In this document: piece by piece, positions 10,936-19,102 of the stretch
Numbering within the stretch: the first letter of the stretch is position 1
Layout: each line of letters starts with the position of its first letter
NCBI GenBank assembly: GCA_028819955.1
Contig: JAPPKP010000060.1
Coordinates: 1,987-29,167, forward strand
From: Rhodospirillaceae bacterium
Lineage (GTDB): Bacteria > Pseudomonadota > Alphaproteobacteria > UBA828
Length of the DNA: 27,181 nt
Direction of reading: 5' to 3'
Made by a program: the position numbers and the translations under genes
Notes under the pieces: generated by a model
What the model was told of the DNA's origin: nothing
The model's input: the letters and a program-made list of their open reading frames with translations, nothing else
Database searches by the model: none

Positions 10936-12198
10936 ATGGTGAACGGAGTTGAGACGGCGAGCGACTACGAGGCCTACCGCAAGCGGGTCTTCGACTTCCT
11001 CTGGCGGGAGGTCGAGCCCAGGGCCAGCGAAATGGAGCGCACGGGCACGTTCCCGCAGGACGCGCTCTTCCCGCAGTTCCGCGATCACGGCCTCTTCGGC
11101 GCCGTGATCCCGGAGGAATACGGCGGAATCGCGTTGAGCTGCTCCCAATACCTGCCGCTGCTTGCCGAGTTCTCGAAGGTCTCAGGCGTCGTGCGGGTCC
11201 TGCTGCATGTCCACAACACCAGCGCGCGGGCGGTCGTCGCCTACGGCACCGAGGCGCAGAAGCAGGCGCTGCTGCCGGCGCTCGCCACCGGCAAGCAGTC
11301 GCTCACCTTCGCCATCACCGAGCCCAACTCCGGGAGCGGCATGGATGTCGGCACCCACGCCAGGCGCGAGGGCGACCGCTGGATCGTCAACGGGGCGAAG
11401 CACTACATCACCAATGCCGACTTCGCCACGGGCCACCTGATCTGCTGCCGCACAGGCGCGCACGGAGATCGCCGCGGGCTCACCGCCCTGGTGGTGCCCA
11501 CCGGCGCGCCCGGCTTCACCATAGAGCCGATGCCCGACATGATGGGCAACAACGGCCCGCCCCACGGCATCCTGCGCTTCCAGGACACGCCGGTGCCGGC
11601 GGACAGCATGGTGGGTGCCGAGGGCGACGGCCTCGACGTCTTCCTGGGCGAGCTGGAGCCGAGCCGCGTCTTTGTCGCCGCGAGCTCGCTCGGCACCGCC
11701 GAGCGGGCGCTGGAGATCGCGCTCCATTTCGCGGGCGAGCGCATCACCTTCGGCAAGCCCATCGCCGCCCGCCCCTCGGTGCAGTCCGAGCTCGCGGACA
11801 TGGCCCGGGACGTCTATGCGCTGCGTCTCATCCTCGAAGACGTCGCCGCCAAAATCGACCGCGAGCAGCCGTGCGCGGTGGAGGCCTCGATCGCCAAGCT
11901 GTTCGGGCTCGAGACCGTGATGCGGGTGACCGACAAGGCGATGGATGTGGTTGGCGGGCGCGCCTACTTCACCGACTACCCTTATCCGCTGGAGCGTCTC
12001 TACCGCGAATGCCGGATCAACATGCTGGAGGAGGGCACGCCTTCGATCCAGCGGCTGGTCATCGCGCGCAGCCTGCTCAAGCAATCGGTGCCGCTAGACA
12101 TCGGCACGCTGGGCGCGCCCTATCAGCCGGCGGGCACCGATCCGGCACTCGGCGATCGGCCGCCGCATGACCTCACCTACGCCCACGCGGAGGAATAG
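10936..12198 (+). CDS. Acyl-CoA dehydrogenase family flavoprotein
   Basis: The 420-residue protein has the three-domain acyl-CoA dehydrogenase fold and is expected to oxidise an acyl-CoA to the enoyl-CoA using FAD and electron-transfer flavoprotein. Visible motifs are IPEEYGG near residue 58, the flavin/substrate signature [13 protein letters not shown], and the C-terminal [12 protein letters not shown] followed by [16 protein letters not shown]366 in that stretch matches the catalytic base of the medium-chain family. The start ATG 10936 has a clear AGGAG upstream. The substrate is unknown. It converges on mobA across a 24-bp gap and stands alone as a transcription unit. Confidence 0.93.
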   Translation: MVNGVETASDYEAYRKRVFDFLWREVEPRASEMERTGTFPQDALFPQFRDHGLFGAVIPEEYGGIALSCSQYLPLLAEFSKVSGVVRVLLHVHNTSARAVVAYGTEAQKQALLPALATGKQSLTFAITEPNSGSGMDVGTHARREGDRWIVNGAKHYITNADFATGHLICCRTGAHGDRRGLTALVVPTGAPGFTIEPMPDMMGNNGPPHGILRFQDTPVPADSMVGAEGDGLDVFLGELEPSRVFVAASSLGTAERALEIALHFAGERITFGKPIAARPSVQSELADMARDVYALRLILEDVAAKIDREQPCAVEASIAKLFGLETVMRVTDKAMDVVGGRAYFTDYPYPLERLYRECRINMLEEGTPSIQRLVIARSLLKQSVPLDIGTLGAPYQPAGTDPALGDRPPHDLTYAHAEE

Positions 12199-12201
12199 CG
12201 G

Positions 12202-12216
12202 CGGAGCTCCGCTCCG
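12202..12216. terminator. Possible bidirectional terminator hairpin between convergent genes
   Basis: A perfect 6-bp stem with a 3-nt loop (CGGAGC, TCC, GCTCCG) lies in the 24-bp gap between the converging acyl-CoA dehydrogenase and mobA. It lacks a U-run on either strand, so efficiency is uncertain. Position is the main support. Confidence 0.4.
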
Positions 12217-12222
12217 GGGGGC

Positions 12223-12846
12223 TCAGAGCGATGGACCGTGCGCCGCGATCAGGCGCTCGGCCTCGGCCAAATCCTCTTCGCGGTTGGCGTTGAAGAACGG
12301 GTCCACCGGAGCGCAGGGGAAAGCGACCTCCACCAGCCGGTGGCTCGCGGTCCAACGGTCGATCTTGCGTTCGCCCTGCTCCACCAGGGCGGCGCGCAAG
12401 TCCGCGCGGAGCTCCACCGGCCAGAGCCCGAACACCGGATGCGCCCGCCCGCCCGAGGCGGCGCAGGCAAGGTCCGCGCCCGCAAGGTCGCGGGCCTCCA
12501 CCATCGTCTCGACCAGATCGAGGGGCAGGAACGGCGCATCTGTGGCGAAGCTCGCCACCAGCGGGTGGTGGGGCGCATTCTCCGCAGCCCACTCGAGCGC
12601 GGTCAGGATGCCAGCGAGCGGCCCGGCGTGGCCCTCCACCACATCGGCCACCACGGGCACCTCATAGGCCGCGAAGCGCGCGGGATCGCCGTTGGCATTC
12701 AGGATTAGCGGGCCGACCTGGGGCGCGGCGCGTGCAATCACCCGTGCGAGCAGGGTCTCGCCGGCGAGCGGGCGCCGGCACTTGTCGCCGCCGCCCATGC
12801 GCCGGGCCAGGCCGCCTGCAAGCAGGACGCCCACGACCGCCGTCAT
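12223..12846 (-). CDS. mobA: Molybdenum cofactor guanylyltransferase
   Basis: MobA attaches GMP to molybdopterin to form the guanine dinucleotide cofactor used by DMSO-reductase-family enzymes. The 207 residues begin with the nucleotidyltransferase signature [14 protein letters not shown] (9-22). [14 protein letters not shown] segment (75-87) and the metal-binding DAP (103-105) follow. The length is typical. The start ATG 12846 has GAGGAG upstream. No other molybdenum-cofactor gene is in the window, which is common for mobA. Confidence 0.93.
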   Translation of the reverse strand: MTAVVGVLLAGGLARRMGGGDKCRRPLAGETLLARVIARAAPQVGPLILNANGDPARFAAYEVPVVADVVEGHAGPLAGILTALEWAAENAPHHPLVASFATDAPFLPLDLVETMVEARDLAGADLACAASGGRAHPVFGLWPVELRADLRAALVEQGERKIDRWTASHRLVEVAFPCAPVDPFFNANREEDLAEAERLIAAHGPSL

Positions 12847-13006
12847 GGGCAGCGTACTCCTCTATGCCGTCGTCTCGCGGGTGCTGCCATTCCTTGATGG
12901 TCGCCGGTTTGGAGGTGCTTGAAAAGCGCCCTGGCTTTACTCATCTCACGCTGTAGCGAGCGCGCGGCTCCATGGCATACTGGTGCCGGGCTTGAGGAGA
13001 CGGCCG

Positions 13007-13303
13007 ATGCAGACCGACAGCCACATTCTTGACGACGTCGCCCGGGTCGCCACCGGGGCCATGGGGGCTGCGAGCGGCCTCAAGGGCGAGCTCGATGCCA
13101 TGGTCAAGCGCCGCCTCGAAGGAATCCTGGCGCACATGGACCTGATCCCGCGGGACGAGTTCGACGCCGTCAAGGAGATGGCGGCGCGCGCCCGAAGCGA
13201 ATCGGAAGCGCTGGCCGAGCGGGTCGCCCAGCTGGAAGCGAAGCTCGCAGCGGCCGAGGGCGCCCAGCAGGCCGGCGCCGGGGAGGCGGACGATGGACGA
13301 TAG
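13007..13303 (+). CDS. ubiK: UbiK-family accessory factor (BMFP domain protein)
   Basis: The 98-residue protein resembles the BMFP/YqiC family, whose E. coli member UbiK assists aerobic ubiquinone synthesis and binds membranes. Visible features are a helical N-terminal half with KGELDAMVKRRLEGIL, then the conserved LIPRDEFDAVKEMA and a coiled-coil-like C-terminus with heptads of Leu and Ala. I chose ATG 13007 because GAGGAG lies just upstream; a GTG at 12983 is possible but less well placed. It overlaps the next gene by 11 bp, so the two are coupled. Confidence 0.85.
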   Translation: MQTDSHILDDVARVATGAMGAASGLKGELDAMVKRRLEGILAHMDLIPRDEFDAVKEMAARARSESEALAERVAQLEAKLAAAEGAQQAGAGEADDGR

Positions 13304-13595
13304 GACCCAGACCGAGCTGGAGGCCGCCGCCTTTCGCACGCTGGTTGCGCATCTGCGCAAGCGCACGGACGTTCAGAACATCGAGCTGATGAACCTCGCC
13401 GGCTTCTGCCGCAATTGCCTCTCCAAGTGGTATCGCGCCGCCGCCGAGGAGAAAGGCCTCGACATGGACCTGGAGGAGGCGCGCCAGCAGGTCTACGGCA
13501 TGACCTACGCGGAGTGGAAGGAGCACTTCCAGACCGAGGCGACGCCCGAGCAGAAGGCTAAGTACGCCGAGGAGGCCGCCAAGCACGGCTTCTGA
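13293..13595 (+). CDS. DUF1244 domain protein
   Basis: The 100-residue protein matches the DUF1244 family, which is conserved in proteobacteria and has no established function that I know of. The stretch RTDVQNIELMNLAGFCRNC, followed by LSKWYRAAA, is the family core. The pair of cysteines in FCRNC could bind metal or be redox active, but that is inference. It overlaps ubiK by 11 bp and is followed by two hairpins. Confidence 0.9.
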   Translation: MDDRTQTELEAAAFRTLVAHLRKRTDVQNIELMNLAGFCRNCLSKWYRAAAEEKGLDMDLEEARQQVYGMTYAEWKEHFQTEATPEQKAKYAEEAAKHGF

Positions 13596-13634
13596 TTGGC
13601 CCCACTCTTCCCCTGGTGTGAGGTTTCGAACGAG

Positions 13635-13672
13635 CCGGACCGCGAAGCGGGCCGGAGCGCGCGACTGCGCGC
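13635..13672. repeat. Two adjacent GC-rich hairpins after the DUF1244 gene
   Basis: The first stem-loop pairs CCGG-A-CCGC with GCGG-G-CCGG around a GAA loop, with one A/G mismatch. The second pairs GCGCGC with itself around GACT. They lie 39 bp after the DUF1244 stop in a 235-bp gene-free stretch (13596-13830). Likely roles are transcription termination or a dispersed palindromic repeat; no U-run is present. I see no convincing gene in the rest of this gap. Confidence 0.4.
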
Positions 13673-13737
13673 CGCGCCGAATGGTGCGTAAGCCAAGCGA
13701 GCGCCCGGCGCTTGAGGGAGATGAATAGGGCCGCCGG

Positions 13738-13767
13738 TTGCGGATGTACGGCCGGCGCCTGTAGTAA
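13738..13767 (+). promoter_or_regulatory. Weak candidate promoter for the oxidoreductase-nagB-ROK operon
   Basis: TTGCGG is followed after 18 bp by TAGTAA, about 65 bp before the Gfo/Idh/MocA gene. The match to sigma70 boxes is modest. Placement ahead of a three-gene operon is the main support. Confidence 0.3.
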
Positions 13768-13830
13768 GGTCGCGTTCGAGGCGCCGGGCTGCAATGCCAC
13801 GCGCGACTTCCTTCGAGAGCGAGGCCGTCG

Positions 13831-14919
13831 ATGACGAAACCGGTTGGTGTCGGGTTCTTAGGCTCGCAATTCGTGAGCGGGATTCACGCTCGCGCGCTGG
13901 TGCGCAACCCCAACGCGAGGCTCATCGGCGTGGCATCGCCCACGCCCGGAAATGCCGAGGCCTTCGCCTCCACTTACGGCTTGCCCCACCACTGGACCGA
14001 CCACCGCCCGCTGCTGGAGCGCGACGATATCGACATGGTGGCCATCGGCACCCCCAACGACACCCACTGCCCGCTGGTGCTGGATTGTGCCGCCGCCGGC
14101 AAGCATGTCGTGCTGGAGAAGCCGATGTGCCTGAGCATGGCCGAGGCCGACAGCATGGTCGCCGCCTGCGCCGATGCCGGCGTGCTCTTCATGTATGCCG
14201 AGGAGCTGTGCTTCGCGCCCAAGTACGCACGCATGAAGTCCCTACTCGATGCCGGGGCGCTCGGCCGCCCGACCCTCATCAAGCAGTCCGAGAAGCACGA
14301 CGGCCCCCATGCGCCCCACTTCTGGGATGTCGATCGCGCCGGCGGCGGCGTGGTCGCGGACATGGGCTGCCACGGCATCGCCTTCGCCCGCTGGATGCTC
14401 GACCGCGCGCCGATCGTCTCGGTCTACGCCCAGCTCTCGACCCAGGTGCACGGTGACAAGACCAGGGGCGAGGACAACGCGCTGCTCATCCTCGAGTTCG
14501 AGAACGGCTGCTTCTTCCTCAACGAGACCAGCTGGACCAAGCCCGGCGGCATGGACGACCGGGCCGAGGTGCATGGCTCCGAGGGCGTGGCCTATGCCGA
14601 CCTGCTCCACGGCAACTCCATTGAGACCTACAGCCGCGGCGGCTACGACTACGCGGTCGAGAAGGGCGGCGAGACCACGGGGTGGAGCTTCACCATCTAC
14701 GAGGAGGAGTGGAACTACGGCTTCTGGGGCGAGTTCGACCATTTCGTGGATTGCGTGCAGAACGGCACGGCACCGCTGGTGACCGGGGAGGACGCGCGCG
14801 CCGTGCAGGAAGTGCTGTTCGCGGCCTACGAATCGGCCCGCACCGGTGCCAAGGTCGCGCTCCCCTTTAGGAGCGACGCGGCCAAGCCCTGGGACCTGTG
14901 GCGGGGCGGCACGGGATAA
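13831..14919 (+). CDS. Gfo/Idh/MocA-family NAD(P)-dependent sugar oxidoreductase
   Basis: The 362 residues start with a Rossmann fold (GVGFLG, 6-11), then the family EKP motif (96-98, with the catalytic-type lysine) and DMGCH (177-181), where the histidine is the usual second catalytic residue. The family oxidises or reduces sugars, inositols and related polyols. The gene stops 4 bp before the NagB-family gene and is in an operon with a ROK kinase, so the substrate is probably an amino sugar or sugar acid derivative. The exact substrate is unknown. The start ATG 13831 has only a weak ribosome site. Confidence 0.92.
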   Translation: MTKPVGVGFLGSQFVSGIHARALVRNPNARLIGVASPTPGNAEAFASTYGLPHHWTDHRPLLERDDIDMVAIGTPNDTHCPLVLDCAAAGKHVVLEKPMCLSMAEADSMVAACADAGVLFMYAEELCFAPKYARMKSLLDAGALGRPTLIKQSEKHDGPHAPHFWDVDRAGGGVVADMGCHGIAFARWMLDRAPIVSVYAQLSTQVHGDKTRGEDNALLILEFENGCFFLNETSWTKPGGMDDRAEVHGSEGVAYADLLHGNSIETYSRGGYDYAVEKGGETTGWSFTIYEEEWNYGFWGEFDHFVDCVQNGTAPLVTGEDARAVQEVLFAAYESARTGAKVALPFRSDAAKPWDLWRGGTG

Positions 14920-14923
14920 GGGG

Positions 14924-15652
14924 GTGCGCATCACCGTCCTCCCGGATCGGGAGGCGCTCGATCGGGCAGCGGCGGACGTCATCTGGGAGGCGGCCCGCGC
15001 CAAGCCCGACCTGCTGATCTGCCTCGCGAGCGGGGGGACGCCGACGGGCACCTACGCGCTGCTGGCCGACGCGCCCGAGCGGCTGGCGGACGCGCGCTAC
15101 ATCCAGCTCGACGAGTGGGCCGGTCCGGGCCCCGACGACCCGGCGAGCTGTGCCGCCTACCTGGAGCGCACAGTGCGCGGCCCCCTCGCGGTGCCGCCGG
15201 AGCGCTGGATCGGCATTCGTGGCGACGCGGAGGACGAAGCCGCTGAGTGCCGGCGGGTGGCAGCGGCGTTGGAGGCCACCGGGCCCATCGATCTCTGCAT
15301 CCTGGGGCTGGGGCTGAACGGGCATCTGGCGCTGAACGAGCCGGCGGAGAGCTTCGACCCCTTCTGCCACGTCGCTACCCTCTCCGAACGATCGCGCACC
15401 CACCCGATGCTGGTCGGGGCCGCCGCCCCGGTCCGCCACGGCCTGACGCTCGGTCTTGGCGATATCCTGCGCGCCCGCCGCATCCTGCTCATTGTCTCCG
15501 GCGCCGCCAAGCGGGAGCCCCTCGCGCGGCTTGCGGCCCGTCGCGTCACGCCGACACTGCCTGCGTCGTTCCTGTGGCTGCACGGGGACGCCGTCTGCCT
15601 CTGCGACAGCGACGCCGCGGCCGACATCGAGCACGACGACGCCGAACCATGA
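14924..15652 (+). CDS. NagB-family amino-sugar-6-phosphate deaminase/isomerase
   Basis: The 242-residue protein matches the glucosamine-6-phosphate deaminase family, which converts amino-sugar phosphates to ketose phosphates and ammonia. Motifs are LASGGTPTG (34-42), LDEW (62-65) and GLNGHLALNEP (130-140). Aligned with E. coli NagB D141-H143-E148, the residues are N132-H134-E139, so the aspartate is replaced by asparagine. From memory, galactosamine-6-phosphate isomerase relatives also have Asn here, so the substrate may not be GlcN6P. I chose GTG 14924 because AAGGGG precedes it and the family fold begins there; upstream ATG 14846 would lie inside the oxidoreductase gene. The stop overlaps the ROK start as ATGA. 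Confidence 0.86.
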   Translation: MRITVLPDREALDRAAADVIWEAARAKPDLLICLASGGTPTGTYALLADAPERLADARYIQLDEWAGPGPDDPASCAAYLERTVRGPLAVPPERWIGIRGDAEDEAAECRRVAAALEATGPIDLCILGLGLNGHLALNEPAESFDPFCHVATLSERSRTHPMLVGAAAPVRHGLTLGLGDILRARRILLIVSGAAKREPLARLAARRVTPTLPASFLWLHGDAVCLCDSDAAADIEHDDAEP

Positions 15653-15906
15653 GTTCCTGCGCCATCGGCGTCGACATCGGCGGCACCAAGATCGCGGTCG
15701 GCGCTGTCGATGCGGCCGGTGCGGTGCATGCGCGGCGGACCATCGCGACCGACGCCGAGGCGGGCTTCGAGGCGGGGCTGGAGCGGCTCACCCGGGCCAT
15801 CGACGAGACCCTGGCCGAGGCGGGCATCGATGTCGCCACGCTTGCGGGCATCGGCCTCGGCTGCCCCGGCCCCTTCGACGAGGCGACCGGGCGGATCGAG
15901 AATTTC
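15649..15906 (+). pseudogene. ROK-family sugar kinase, 5' part, interrupted by transposon
   Basis: These 86 codons encode the N-terminus of a ROK kinase, starting MSSCAIGVDIGGTK with the phosphate-binding DIGGTK (9-14), then GLGCPGPFDEATGRIENF. The frame is broken after codon 86, where element A begins. Readthrough into the element adds 39 unrelated residues and stops at 16026. Joined to 22294-22947, the gene is in frame and 303 residues long, a normal length for this family. It overlaps the nagB stop as ATGA, so before the insertion it was the third gene of the operon, probably phosphorylating N-acetylglucosamine or a similar sugar. Confidence 0.93.
15899..15906. repeat. Target-site duplication of element A, left copy
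   Basis: AGAATTTC directly precedes the left terminal repeat of element A. The same 8 bp follows the right terminal repeat at 22286. Eight-base duplications are usual for the IS1595 family. Confidence 0.95.
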
Positions 15907-15932
15907 GGGGATTATGTAGGAAAGTGCCGAAG
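15907..15932 (+). repeat. Left terminal inverted repeat of element A
   Basis: These 26 bp, starting GGGGATTATGTAGGAAAG, are the exact reverse complement of 22260-22285. The match ends after position 26. Only two bases separate it from the stop codon of the leftward cargo gene. Confidence 0.95.
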
Positions 15933-15934
15933 GG

Positions 15935-16423
15935 TCACTGACTGGGCGGCCGCAGGCGGTCCCGCAACTCGACTTGGTAGACCCGTAGCACCTGCGCTAC
16001 CTCCGTGCCGTGCTGGTATGCCGTAGCGCGGACGCGGCGCTGAAACTCCTCATCCTCCGCAAAGACCTTCTCCACGTACGCGACGCACAGATCGAAGACC
16101 TCGAATTCCTCCTTGCCCGCCGCCTCGGCTTCAAGGTCGGGCGCATGACCGCCCGCCCATGCGCTCGCGTCACCCGTCGCGGAGATTTCCCGGCCAAAGT
16201 CGCTGAGCTGGATAGGGCTTGCCGAGACAGTCGCGGGCGGGGTGGGCAGGCGCCGGAATATCTCGGCAAGTGCGCCGCGCACTTCCTTCATGAATTCCTT
16301 GAAGGCGTCGCGGTCCGTATTGACCGCGCCGACCCATTTGCCGAACTTGAAGACTGCCGCCGTCGCGGTGATGACGATAGTTAGGCCGCCCCCGGCGGCC
16401 ACGCCGATCATCCAGTCGTCCAT
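15935..16423 (-). CDS. Membrane-anchored cargo protein of element A, function unknown
   Basis: I do not recognise a characterised family. The 162 residues begin with one probable transmembrane helix (about 5-25, rich in Gly, Ile, Val and Ala), then FKFGKWVGAVNTDRDAFKEF and a helical segment that could form a coiled coil. A linker with PTPPATVSASPIQLSDFG follows, then a charged helical C-terminus. The layout suggests a single-pass inner-membrane protein with a cytoplasmic domain. GGGGGAG lies upstream of ATG 16423. It is divergent from the transposase and ends 2 bp inside the left terminal repeat. Element B has no counterpart. Confidence 0.7.
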   Translation of the reverse strand: MDDWMIGVAAGGGLTIVITATAAVFKFGKWVGAVNTDRDAFKEFMKEVRGALAEIFRRLPTPPATVSASPIQLSDFGREISATGDASAWAGGHAPDLEAEAAGKEEFEVFDLCVAYVEKVFAEDEEFQRRVRATAYQHGTEVAQVLRVYQVELRDRLRPPSQ

Positions 16424-16435
16424 GGTGTCTCCCCC

Positions 16436-16450
16436 GAATTCGCCGGATTC
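16436..16450. promoter_or_regulatory. Near-perfect palindrome between divergent genes of element A
   Basis: GAATTCGCCGGATTC is a 15-bp inverted repeat with one mismatch. It lies between the leftward cargo gene and the transposase promoter. It could be an operator controlling both directions, but no regulator is identified. Confidence 0.25.
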
Positions 16451-16454
16451 GGTC

Positions 16455-16483
16455 TTGACACACTCGGCACTCTCCTGTAAGAT
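16455..16483 (+). promoter_or_regulatory. Promoter of the element A transposase operon
   Basis: A perfect TTGACA (16455-16460) is followed after 17 bp by TAAGAT (16478-16483). The expected transcription start is near 16490, and the ribosome site AGGGAGG lies just before the ATG at 16510. Confidence 0.75.
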
Positions 16484-16509
16484 CGGATCATCTTAGGGAG
16501 GCGACAGCG

Positions 16510-17484
16510 ATGACCAAGGCACCCGGCAAATCCCACCGCGAAGGCATCTCGCTGATCGAGATTATGCGGCGGTTCCCCGACGATGCAACCGCCGAGGCGT
16601 GGTTCGTCGAGCGCCGTTGGCCCGATGGCGTCCACTGCCCGCACTGCGGATCGGTCAACGTGCAGACCGGCGCGAGGCACAAGTCCATGCCCTACCGCTG
16701 CCGTGAGAAGGAATGCGGCAAGCGCTTCAGCGCGAAGACCGGCACGGTCATGGAAGGCTCAAAGCTCGGCTTCCAGGTGTGGATGGTTGCCACGTACCAG
16801 ATGACGACCTCGCTCAAGTCCGTGAGTTCGATGAAGCTACATCGGGACTTGAACATCAATCAGCGCAGCGCGTGGTTCCTGGCGCACCGGCTGCGGGTCG
16901 CACTGGCCGATGAGGGGGGCGTGTTCTCCGGTCCCGTCGAAGTTGATGAGACCTACGTCGGCGGGAAGATGAAGAACATGCACGGCGACAAGCGCCGCGA
17001 AGCCCGCAACAAGCCCGATTACGGCAAGACCATCGTTGCGGGCGCGAAGGATCGCGCCACCGGCGCCGTGCGCGCCCAGGTGATCGAGGCGGCGGACAAA
17101 GAGACCCTGACGGCCTTCGTCGGCGCCCACGCGGCCCCTGACGCCGCGATCTACACCGATGAGGCCCGCGCCTACAGCGGCCTGCCCAACCGCGAGACCG
17201 TCAACCATTCGGCTGGCGAGTACGTCACCGATGACGGCGTGAGCACCAACGGAATTGAGTCTCTGTGGTCCATGTTCAAGCGCGGCCACGTCGGCACGTT
17301 CCACAAGATGTCGCCCAAGCACATGGGCCGGTACGTCGGGGAGTTCGCCGGGCGCCACAACATGCGGGACCGGGACACCATCGACATGATGGCCGCGGTG
17401 GCCGATGGCGGAGTTGGGAAGCGTCTGCGCTATCGGGAACTGATCGCCGATAACGGCCTGTCGTCCGCCGCGCGGACCGCATGA
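16510..17484 (+). CDS. IS1595-family transposase of element A (zinc ribbon plus ISXO2-like DDE domain)
   Basis: The 324-residue transposase should cut and join the terminal repeats of element A. A zinc ribbon (C43, C46, C64, C69) is followed by a helical linker and an ISXO2-like DDE domain with D146 in VDETYVGGK, D217 in IYTDEARAY and E250 in TNGIESLW. The ATG at 16510 has AGGGAGG upstream. Its stop overlaps the methyltransferase start as ATGA, so cargo translation is coupled to the transposase. Bases 16960-17252 are identical to the element B transposase although the rest of the two genes is clearly diverged. The gene looks intact. Confidence 0.94.
   Translation: MTKAPGKSHREGISLIEIMRRFPDDATAEAWFVERRWPDGVHCPHCGSVNVQTGARHKSMPYRCREKECGKRFSAKTGTVMEGSKLGFQVWMVATYQMTTSLKSVSSMKLHRDLNINQRSAWFLAHRLRVALADEGGVFSGPVEVDETYVGGKMKNMHGDKRREARNKPDYGKTIVAGAKDRATGAVRAQVIEAADKETLTAFVGAHAAPDAAIYTDEARAYSGLPNRETVNHSAGEYVTDDGVSTNGIESLWSMFKRGHVGTFHKMSPKHMGRYVGEFAGRHNMRDRDTIDMMAAVADGGVGKRLRYRELIADNGLSSAARTA
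16960..17252 (+). repeat. 293-bp identical block shared with the element B transposase, copy 1
   Basis: I compared this block base by base with 19804-20096 and found no difference over 293 bp. Two mismatches lie just upstream, within a near-identical lead-in starting about 16928. Beyond the block, the downstream sequences diverge at once. The block covers the segment between the first Asp and third acidic residue of the DDE triad. Confidence 0.97.
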
Positions 17485-18920
17485 CGCCCAACTTCGCGTC
17501 CGGCACGGTCTGGACGGGCGACAACCTCCCCGTCATGCGCGGCATGAACGACGCCTGCGTTGACCTGATCTATCTCGACCCGCCGTTCAACAAGGAGCGG
17601 GACTTTGAGGCTCCGATAGGCTCGCAGGCAGCGGGCGCCGCGTTCAAGGACGCATGGACACTGGACGATGTTGACGTGTGCGAGCACGGGGAGCTGGCGG
17701 ACAGGAACCCGGCGGCCTATGCGGTGATCGAGGCCGCGCGCCTGACGCGGGGCAAATCGCTCCAGTCCTATCTGATCTTCATGGCCGTGCGGCTGATCGA
17801 GATGCGGCGCCTGCTAAAGCCCGATGGCAGCATCTATCTTCACTGCGACGATACGGCGGGGCACTACCTCAAAGTGCTCATGGACGCCATTTTCGGCGGC
17901 GGCCACTTCCGCAATGCCATTACGTGGCGACGTGCCACGGCGCACAACGATCCTGGGCGGTACGGGCGGATTTCCGATTACCTGCTGTTCTACACGGCGG
18001 GTGAAAAGTGGACATGGAACGATGTCCGCGAGGAACCGGACGAGAGCAAGATTGAGAAAGCATACCCGCGAGTGGACGAGGACGGCCGCCGCTACCGTTC
18101 CGCCGACCTCACGGGAGCGGCCCACGGCACGTCGGGTGGCGAATCTTCGCGCGAGTGGAAGGGCTACGATGTCGCCTCGCGCGGGCGCGTGTGGTCGCCT
18201 CCCAAGACTGGCACCTACGCCGACTACATCGAGGAACACTTGATCCCCGCCTACAAGGCCATCGCCGGGGTGCATGACAGGCTTGCCGCGCTCGACGAGG
18301 CCGGGCTGATCGTGCATCCCCAAAGGGGATTCTGGCCCGGATTGAAGCGCTACGCCGATGCCGACATGGGGAAGCCGCTTCAGGACATCATTTGGAAGCC
18401 GACCGGGCTGACTAACTACAACCGGAAGGAGCGGACAGGCTATCCGACGCAGAAGCCGGTGGCGTTGCTCGACCGGATCGTGAAGGCGTCGAGCAACCCC
18501 GGAGACATGATCCTCGATCCGTTCTGCGGGTGCGCCACGGCGCTGGTAGTCGCTGATCGCCTTTCGCGCCGATGGGCAGGAATCGACCTATCGCCGCTCG
18601 CGGTCAAGCTGGTGGACGAGCGGATCGCCGAGGATCGCGGCTTGTGGGGCGGCGCCACGGTCCCTGACGGCCCACCAGCGCGCACCGACCTTGGCGACCT
18701 TCCGAACTACCGGACGCACCGGCATCGCCTGTACGGCGAGCAGGAGGGCGTCTGCGCGGGCTGCGAAACGCACTTCCCGTTCCGCGTCATGGACGTGGAC
18801 CACATGCTGCCGCGCGTGAGGGGCGGAACGGACCATCCCGACAACCTTCAGCTTCTCTGTTCCGGCTGCAATCGGAGCAAGGGCGGCAAGACGATGGCCG
18901 AATGGAGGGCCGCGCAATGA
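17481..18920 (+). CDS. DNA methyltransferase (beta class) fused to HNH nuclease domain, element A cargo
   Basis: The 479-residue fusion has an S-adenosylmethionine-dependent DNA methyltransferase (about 1-390) and a C-terminal HNH domain (about 418-470). Catalytic DPPF (33-36) comes before the cofactor loop DPFCGCAT (346-353), the order of the beta class, which makes N6-methyladenine or N4-methylcytosine. YPTQKP (321-326) and SIYLHCD (117-123) are further class marks. The HNH has C425/C428, DVDHMLPRVRGG with H441, N455 and C460/C463, as in zinc-stabilised HNH endonucleases. Both halves look intact. Its start overlaps the transposase stop. Whether it restricts, protects, or only methylates is unknown. 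Confidence 0.88.
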   Translation: MTPNFASGTVWTGDNLPVMRGMNDACVDLIYLDPPFNKERDFEAPIGSQAAGAAFKDAWTLDDVDVCEHGELADRNPAAYAVIEAARLTRGKSLQSYLIFMAVRLIEMRRLLKPDGSIYLHCDDTAGHYLKVLMDAIFGGGHFRNAITWRRATAHNDPGRYGRISDYLLFYTAGEKWTWNDVREEPDESKIEKAYPRVDEDGRRYRSADLTGAAHGTSGGESSREWKGYDVASRGRVWSPPKTGTYADYIEEHLIPAYKAIAGVHDRLAALDEAGLIVHPQRGFWPGLKRYADADMGKPLQDIIWKPTGLTNYNRKERTGYPTQKPVALLDRIVKASSNPGDMILDPFCGCATALVVADRLSRRWAGIDLSPLAVKLVDERIAEDRGLWGGATVPDGPPARTDLGDLPNYRTHRHRLYGEQEGVCAGCETHFPFRVMDVDHMLPRVRGGTDHPDNLQLLCSGCNRSKGGKTMAEWRAAQ

Positions 18921-19102
18921 CTCACCTTCTCCCGGTGCTGGCACTTGCGGCAGCGATGGTCGCCGGCGAGGCACCCCAGGCGGGACCCGCTGCCGAGCAA
19001 GCGCCGCCGGCGCGCGTCATCTTGGGCGTAGATTGCCGCGAGCCGCTCATGGTGAGCCTGCCCGATGACGTGCTTACCGAATGCGAGGGGGAAGCGCGAT
19101 GA
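18917..19102 (+). CDS. Small signal-peptide-like cargo protein of element A
   Basis: I do not recognise a family. The 61 residues start MTHLLPVLALAAAMVAG, which resembles a signal peptide or single membrane helix, followed by a Pro/Ala/Gln linker and a short C-terminal segment with two cysteines (C40, C56). The ATG overlaps the methyltransferase stop as ATGA, and its own stop overlaps the next start in the same way. That arrangement supports translation despite the short length. There is no counterpart in element B. Confidence 0.55.
   Translation: MTHLLPVLALAAAMVAGEAPQAGPAAEQAPPARVILGVDCREPLMVSLPDDVLTECEGEAR

Noticed and set aside
13558..13800. Leftward 80-codon frame in the gap after the DUF1244 gene.
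   Set aside because: It overlaps the DUF1244 coding region and the hairpins, has Arg/Ala-rich shadow composition and has no ribosome site.
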